From Holosporales bacterium (lineage in GTDB: Bacteria > Pseudomonadota > Alphaproteobacteria > BNTO01): a stretch of DNA of 10,633 bases. The position numbers were made by a program, and so were the translations under genes. The DNA lies in assembly GCA_031257795.1 (NCBI GenBank), contig JAIRNW010000054.1, positions 1 through 10,633 of the forward strand. The letters run 5' to 3'. Position 1 is the first letter of the stretch. Each line of letters starts with the position of its first letter. Below, in pieces: positions 6,891-10,633 of this stretch. Under the pieces are notes generated by a model. That model saw only the letters and a list, made by a program, of their open reading frames with translations. It ran no database searches and had not been told where the DNA came from.

Positions 6891-7165
6891 TCGGGTTCGT
6901 CGAACGGCCCCCACCAACAAAGTCTACGACTTTGCCGGGAGCTCGACGCTGCTCGAATGCTCCCGTACAATGGACCTCTTTCCAAACTCTTCAAAATCAG
7001 TTTTTGGGTACGTCGAATCCGGTGCTCGAATGCTCACGTACATCTAAGTACGCTCCGTTTCTGTGCTCCGTGTCTCCTTCCCAAAATTCTGATTTTGAAG
7101 GTTTCGAAAGAGGTCCAATAAGTACGCGCTTCTAGGTTCCTGCCAACAAATCTTTTTGTGACTGG
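6891..7165 (+). repeat. Mosaic palindromic repeat, copy D, interrupted by a second element
   Basis: The left part (6891-6970) matches copy C read in reverse: GGGTTCGTCGAA, ACCAACAAA, ACGACTTTGCCGGGAGC, TGCTCGAATGCTC and CGTAC. The right part (7118-7165) resumes with AAGTACGCGCTTCT and continues with CCTGCCAAC and ATCTTTTTGTGAC, which match copy A at 1652-1675. The halves together make one family member whose core is split at the loop between CGTAC and GTACG by the 147-bp element at 6971-7117. Confidence 0.75.
6971..7117 (+). repeat. Palindromic element E1 with 38-bp inverted arms, nested in copy D
   Basis: The left arm 6971-7008 (TGGACCTCTTTCCAAAC to TTTTTGGG) and the right arm 7080-7117 (CCCAAAATTCTG to GAAAGAGGTCCA) are imperfect reverse complements over 38 bp. 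Between them sits a full family core: GGTGCTCGAATGCTCACG, CGTACATCTAAGTACG, CTGTGCTCCGTGTCTCCTT. The first 119 bp recur at 10517-10633 with, by eye, two substitutions and two single-base indels. The element lies between the divergent tssK and plsY genes. Confidence 0.85.
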
Positions 7166-7184
7166 ATATAGCATGTGATAGAAA
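7156..7184 (+). promoter_or_regulatory. Weak candidate promoter for plsY
   Basis: TTGTGA (7156-7161) is followed 17 bp later by TAGAAA (7179-7184), about 30 nt before the plsY ATG. Each box matches four of six consensus bases. The -35 box would be supplied by the right end of repeat copy D. Confidence 0.25.
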
Positions 7185-7214
7185 GTGTCTGGTGTGTATC
7201 TGTAAGTAAACCTT

Positions 7215-7958
7215 ATGTTTGTGGACAGTAATTTGCTTGCGTTTCCGTTCCTTCTTTTCGGTTACTCGCTCGGCTCAGTATCCTTTGGCTTGGTTTTTGC
7301 AAAAGTGTTTAAGCTTGGGGACATTCGTAAAATTGGCTCAGGAAATACAGGAGCCACAAATGTTTTGCGAACAAAAAATAAAAAGGCCGCAGCACTCACT
7401 CTATTTTTGGATGTATTAAAGGGATGGCTACCTGTTTTTTTGTTTATCAAGGCCTATGCGGCTTCCAACAACTTCGTTGGAGAGACAGAATTAGCGGTGA
7501 GCGACCAGGCGACCTTTGGAGTCCTAATTGATTTTGCCTTGGCAAACACTGGCTGGACGTACGGGAATATGTTTGTGGAGCAAGCTGGCGTGGCAGTCGC
7601 TATTGGAGCGTTGGCAGTGGCGTTTGCCCCCATTGTTGGGCACGTTTTCCCGGTTTGGCACGGATTTAAAGGAGGAAAGGGGGTCGCAACAATGTTTGGC
7701 GTCTATCTAGCCTGCTCTCCACTCATTTGCCTAATACTTTTTGCTTCGTGGGGAGCCATTTTTGCTTACACTAGGATATCGTCCTTGTCTGCTTTGGTTA
7801 GTTTCTGTGTGATTGCTCCGCTGGTCGGCATAACACATGTTGTAATGAAAAACAGTTGGCATGGTTTTTGTTTCGAGATACTTTGCTCTTTGCTGATTCT
7901 TTTTACTCACAGACACAACATCAAACGCTTGCTGGCGCATACGGAGAAACAGTTGTGA
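7215..7958 (+). CDS. plsY: Glycerol-3-phosphate acyltransferase PlsY
   Basis: This 247-residue multi-span membrane protein is PlsY, which moves an acyl group from acyl-phosphate (made by PlsX) to glycerol-3-phosphate to give lysophosphatidate, the first step of phospholipid synthesis. All three family motifs are present: IGSGNTGATNVLR (40-52), GHVFPVWHGFKGGKGVATMFG (142-162) and THRHNIKRLL (231-240). Hydrophobic segments fall near 6-30, 60-80, 124-141, 162-184, 190-210 and 216-230. Most PlsY proteins are about 200 residues; the excess is an insertion of roughly 40 residues between the LKG at 68-70 and the GH at 142-143. The ATG at 7215 has no clear Shine-Dalgarno site but gives the standard N-terminus. 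The stop is 2 nt from the stop of the convergent clpX. Confidence 0.95.
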   Translation: MFVDSNLLAFPFLLFGYSLGSVSFGLVFAKVFKLGDIRKIGSGNTGATNVLRTKNKKAAALTLFLDVLKGWLPVFLFIKAYAASNNFVGETELAVSDQATFGVLIDFALANTGWTYGNMFVEQAGVAVAIGALAVAFAPIVGHVFPVWHGFKGGKGVATMFGVYLACSPLICLILFASWGAIFAYTRISSLSALVSFCVIAPLVGITHVVMKNSWHGFCFEILCSLLILFTHRHNIKRLLAHTEKQL

Positions 7959-7960
7959 TT

Positions 7961-9307
7961 TTACAAGCCACCACTAACCAACGGAGGAGAAACTTCGGCC
8001 GCGTCTGGCGGCATAGCGGCGCTTGGATCCCCTTTTCCCCCTTCGTCAGTTTCGCCCCTTTGAACGCACACGCCGTACTCTTTTAGCGGCTTCTCTTTGC
8101 CCAGAACGGCGTCTGCCGTGAGCGTGACCTTCTCCACATTGGTTTCAGACGGCAGCTCAAACATTGTCTCCAAGAGAACGACTTCCATTATAGAACGAAG
8201 GCCGCGCGCGCCAGTTTTCCTCTTGAGAGCCAAATCAACGATCGCGTCCAGGGCCCCTTCCTCAACACAGAAGCCTGCTCCTTCCATCTCGAAAATCTTA
8301 CTGTACTGCTTTACTAACGCGTTTTTCGGCTCAACCAAGATCCTTTTCAGCGCAACGCGGTCGAGGTCTTCCAATGTTGCGTGAACCGGCAATCTTCCAA
8401 TAAACTCCGGGATCAACCCAAATTTCAGCAGGTCCTCTGGTTGCACATCCCTCATGATCTCCCCGGCCGACCTATCCTCTGGCGCACTCACCTTGGCGCC
8501 GAAACCGATCCCAACACCGCGCCCCCTCGCGCTTATAACCTTCTCAAGGCCGGCAAAGGCCCCGCCGCAAATGAATAATATGTTTGTTGTGTCAACTTGT
8601 AGAAAATCCTGCTGCGGATGCTTGCGCCCGCCTTGAGGAGGAACGGAGGCGATTGTTCCTTCCATGATTTTTAGCAAAGCTTGCTGAACGCCCTCACCGG
8701 AGACGTCTCTTGTGATTGAGGGATTGTCTGATTTTCTGGAGATTTTGTCTATTTCGTCGATATAAACGATGCCTTGCTGCGCTTTTTCGACGTTATAATC
8801 AGAGGCTTGCAGCAGCTTTAAAATGATATTTTCAACGTCCTCCCCAACGTACCCCGCTTCAGTTAGCGTTGTGGCGTCTGCGACTGTGAAGGGGACGTCG
8901 ATGACCTTTGCAAGCGTTTGAGCCAGCAAAGTCTTCCCGCAACCGGTGGGACCTATCAGTAAAATATTGGATTTTGAAACCTCCACATCCTTCTGCCCCT
9001 CAGTACACGACAGCCTTTTGTAGTGGTTGTGTACGGCGACAGACAAGACCTTCTTTGCGAAATCTTGGTTGATAACATAATTTCCAAGAATCTCATACAC
9101 TTCCTTGGGAGATGGGACCTTTTTGTTGGTTGAGAGGAAAATGTCCTTACTATCTTCACTGATAATATTCGAGCACAACTCAACACACTCATCGCAAATA
9201 AACGATGAAGGGCCCGCAATAAGCTTTTTCACTTCTTTTTGATTTTTGCCACAAAAAGAACAGTAAAGTCTGATGAAATTCTTTGAGTCTTCAAAATTTG
9301 TTGCCAT
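7961..9307 (-). CDS. clpX: ATP-dependent Clp protease ATP-binding subunit ClpX
   Basis: This 448-residue AAA+ unfoldase feeds substrates into ClpP. The N-terminal zinc-binding domain has Cys16, Cys19, Cys38 and Cys41. The AAA+ module has Walker A GPTGCGKT (119-126), pore loop GYVG (152-155), Walker B VYIDEIDK (181-188), the RKH pore loop (228-230), and the IGF loop that docks to ClpP (267-269). GLIPEFIGRLP and sensor 2 GARGLR lie downstream. After the normal end there is a short Gly/Pro-rich tail of about 25 residues (ETDEGGKG onward), probably disordered. A GAGAAG-like ribosome binding site lies about 10 nt before the ATG at 9307. clpP lies upstream on the same strand, 260 nt away. Confidence 0.97.
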   Translation of the reverse strand: MATNFEDSKNFIRLYCSFCGKNQKEVKKLIAGPSSFICDECVELCSNIISEDSKDIFLSTNKKVPSPKEVYEILGNYVINQDFAKKVLSVAVHNHYKRLSCTEGQKDVEVSKSNILLIGPTGCGKTLLAQTLAKVIDVPFTVADATTLTEAGYVGEDVENIILKLLQASDYNVEKAQQGIVYIDEIDKISRKSDNPSITRDVSGEGVQQALLKIMEGTIASVPPQGGRKHPQQDFLQVDTTNILFICGGAFAGLEKVISARGRGVGIGFGAKVSAPEDRSAGEIMRDVQPEDLLKFGLIPEFIGRLPVHATLEDLDRVALKRILVEPKNALVKQYSKIFEMEGAGFCVEEGALDAIVDLALKRKTGARGLRSIMEVVLLETMFELPSETNVEKVTLTADAVLGKEKPLKEYGVCVQRGETDEGGKGDPSAAMPPDAAEVSPPLVSGGL

Positions 9308-9472
9308 CTAAATAACTTCTCTTTCTAAATGCCTGAATTAGAACCTGTTAATTTTCATTTAAACAGACTCTAGGATTTTCCATCGCGAGATGGGGCTGCC
9401 TTATTCAGAAGTGAGTCTATACCTTTAATGTTAATAAAACGCTAAAACCCTCAACAAATCCGACCTGATAAT

Positions 9473-9501
9473 AAAAAACCGCCCAAACGCAAGATTTTGG
9501 G
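9473..9501 (-). terminator. Candidate rho-independent terminator downstream of clpP
   Basis: Read on the minus strand, CCCAAA (9501-9496) pairs with TTTGGG (9487-9482) across an 8-nt loop. The stem is followed within a few bases by a run of six T (9478-9473). It lies about 65 nt after the clpP stop, so clpX may need its own promoter or read-through. The stem is short. Confidence 0.5.
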
Positions 9502-9532
9502 GTTGTGGCAGTGAAACAAAAATACCACGACG

Positions 9533-9555
9533 AAGTAACAAACCTTTTGTTACTT
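9533..9555. repeat. Perfect 10-bp hairpin just downstream of clpP
   Basis: AAGTAACAAA (9533-9542) and TTTGTTACTT (9546-9555) are perfect reverse complements around a 3-nt loop, 12 nt past the clpP stop on the minus strand. The stem is A/T-rich and lacks an immediate T-run, so it is more likely a transcript 3'-end or processing structure than a terminator on its own. Confidence 0.6.
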
Positions 9556-9567
9556 GGAATAAACTCC

Positions 9568-10338
9568 TTATGTTCCCTCTCTACCCTCTTCCTTCGGTCT
9601 TGCAGTTATCACCTCATCGATCAACCCAAAAGCCCTAGCCTCCTCGGCCGACATAAACGTATCCCGCTCCACAGCCTTTTCTATAGCTGATAATTTTTGT
9701 CCAGTGCACGAAACGTATATTTGGTTCAGGTTTTTGCGTGTTTTAAGGATTTCCTGCGCTTGGATTTCTATATCTGTGGCCTGTCCCTGCGCACCACCGC
9801 TTGGCTGATGGATCATTATCCGCGAGTTCACGAGTGCCTTTCTTTTTCCCTTAGCCCCAGCCGTCAACAGCAGGGAGCCTGCGGAACACGCTTGCCCTAT
9901 GCAGATTGTTGAAACATCGCAACGTATGTAGTTCATGGTATCCAGTATAGACAGCGCAGAAGAAACAACGCCGCCCGGGGAGTTGATGTACACGCACACG
10001 TCCTTGTTGGGGTTCTCAGATTCCAGAAAAAGCAATTGAGCGCATATCAGAGACGCCATCTCATCGTAGATCTGGCCGGTCAAGAAAATAATGCGCTCTT
10101 TCAGTAACCTGGAGTATATGTCAAAAGCCCGCTCCCCGCGGCTCGATTGCTCGACGACCATAGGAACGAGCGTGTTCATTTGTGTGGGGGTGTGTGGTGC
10201 GGTTTCGAAAACGTGCGCCTCAAGGGCTTTATTTCCAAGAGTCATTTCCATCTGTGCTTTAGTATTATCGGCACAACGATTTTTATCATTCGAGAATGTA
10301 TTAAAACGGTTGTGTGAAGTTGAGTTTGTGCTGCCCAT
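9568..10338 (-). CDS. clpP: ATP-dependent Clp protease proteolytic subunit ClpP
   Basis: This is the serine peptidase that forms the double-heptamer chamber of ClpXP. From the ATG at 10338 the protein is 256 residues. The catalytic serine is in GQACSAGS, the histidine in MIHQPSGG 25 residues later, and the aspartate in ERDTFMSAEEA 49 residues after that; these are the spacings of E. coli Ser97, His122 and Asp171. The conserved N-terminus LVPMVVEQSSRGERAFDIYSRLLKERIIFL is intact. The start is uncertain. ClpP usually begins only 5-15 residues before LVPMV, which would favour an ATG at 10179 or 10251. The ATG at 10338 adds about 50 polar residues, and a TTG at 10398 is also in frame. None has a good Shine-Dalgarno site. 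Confidence 0.93.
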   Translation of the reverse strand: MGSTNSTSHNRFNTFSNDKNRCADNTKAQMEMTLGNKALEAHVFETAPHTPTQMNTLVPMVVEQSSRGERAFDIYSRLLKERIIFLTGQIYDEMASLICAQLLFLESENPNKDVCVYINSPGGVVSSALSILDTMNYIRCDVSTICIGQACSAGSLLLTAGAKGKRKALVNSRIMIHQPSGGAQGQATDIEIQAQEILKTRKNLNQIYVSCTGQKLSAIEKAVERDTFMSAEEARAFGLIDEVITARPKEEGREGT

Positions 10339-10370
10339 AGAAACAACTATATAAAAACCACCATAAACAC

Positions 10371-10399
10371 AGTATACACAGTGAGCGCACAAAAGCAAA
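10371..10399 (-). promoter_or_regulatory. Weak candidate promoter for clpP
   Basis: On the minus strand TTTGCT (10399-10394) is followed 17 bp later by TATACT (10376-10371). The -10 box is good and the -35 box poor. If real, transcription would start near 10364, which excludes the TTG start at 10398 and allows the ATG at 10338 or later ones. Confidence 0.3.
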
Positions 10400-10447
10400 G
10401 TGGGAAGGAAACGCCGTGAATGCCGTCATGTTTCGCCAATTTTAGAA

Positions 10448-10516
10448 CCCATTGACATAATGATTTAAATTGGTCTTTTCTGCGTCGAATTCGATTCGAA
10501 ACTCACGTGCGTTTAG
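10448..10516 (+). repeat. 43-bp box, second copy, and left half of a family member
   Basis: The bases 10448-10490 repeat the box at 1701-1743. They run on into TCGAAACTCACGTGCGTTTAG (10494-10516 region), which matches the left half of the family core as in copy C read in reverse (CTCACGCACGTTTAG). The core breaks off at 10516, where element E2 begins. Confidence 0.6.
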
Positions 10517-10633
10517 TGGACCTCTTTCGAAACCTTCAAAATCAGTTTTTGGGTACGTCGATCCGGTGCTCGAATGCTCACGTACATCTAAGTACGCTCC
10601 GCTTCTGTGCTCCGTGTCTCCTTCCCAAAATTC
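10517..10633 (+). repeat. Palindromic element E2, cut by the window edge
   Basis: The segment starts TGGACCTCTTTCGAAACC and follows element E1 at 6971-7089 almost base for base. By eye there are two substitutions and two single-base deletions relative to E1. Its left arm is closer to a perfect complement of the E1 right arm than the E1 left arm is. The right arm lies beyond the window. Confidence 0.85.

Noticed and set aside
6893..6917. GGGTTCGTCGAAC followed by CCCACCA, resembling a tRNA T-arm and 3' end
   Set aside because: No T-stem pairing, acceptor or anticodon arm can be built; the string is part of the repeat family.
9388..9395. CCCCATCT on the minus strand upstream of clpX, resembling a sigma32 -10 box
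   Set aside because: No CTTGAA-type -35 box at a suitable distance, and the E. coli consensus may not apply.
1560..10633. Multiple repeat copies considered as a CRISPR array
   Set aside because: Copies are long, dispersed, in both orientations and not regularly spaced; no cas genes are present.

Overview
The window reads as chromosome of an alphaproteobacterium, most plausibly a host-associated one of the Holosporales/Rickettsiales type; this is inference. The basis is a split-type transhydrogenase alpha subunit (PntAA), a clpP-clpX pair, an orphan type VI secretion (T6SS) gene, sparse Shine-Dalgarno sites, and intergenic spacers full of short palindromic repeats like those known from intracellular alphaproteobacteria. 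No rRNA, tRNA, CRISPR array, transposase or phage gene is visible.

Layout, left to right. 1-463: no recognisable gene. 464-1549 (+): threonine aldolase-family PLP enzyme, followed 10 nt later by a repeat. 1858-2622 (+): amino-acid-type ABC substrate-binding lipoprotein behind a good sigma70-like promoter. 2644-3840 (+): pntAA, 21 nt after the lipoprotein gene. 3852-4412 (-): a beta-rich 186-residue protein that I read tentatively as an Hcp-like T6SS tube protein. 4822-5103 (+): HU/IHF-type nucleoid protein. 5273-6733 (-): tssK, the T6SS baseplate subunit. 7215-7958 (+): plsY, the glycerol-3-phosphate acyltransferase. 7961-9307 (-): clpX. 9568 to about 10338 (-): clpP.

The genes fall into unrelated functional blocks: amino-acid metabolism and uptake, NAD(P)H balance, T6SS parts, phospholipid synthesis and the ClpXP protease. 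ClpP and ClpX have intact catalytic and docking motifs and should form one protease; clpP is upstream of clpX on the same strand with a terminator-like hairpin between them. TssK and the Hcp-like protein would belong to one secretion machine whose other genes must lie elsewhere. PntAA needs PntAB and PntB, also not here.

The most unusual content is between the genes. At least five spacers carry members of one mosaic repeat family (about 1560-1689, 4555-4705, 5108-5268 reversed, 6891-7165, 10448-10633). They share a core with two GTAC half-sites around a small loop. One variant with 38-bp inverted arms (6971-7117) sits inside the core of another member, and a second copy of this variant begins in a comparable core position at the right edge. 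This looks like a nested family of small non-autonomous palindromic elements.
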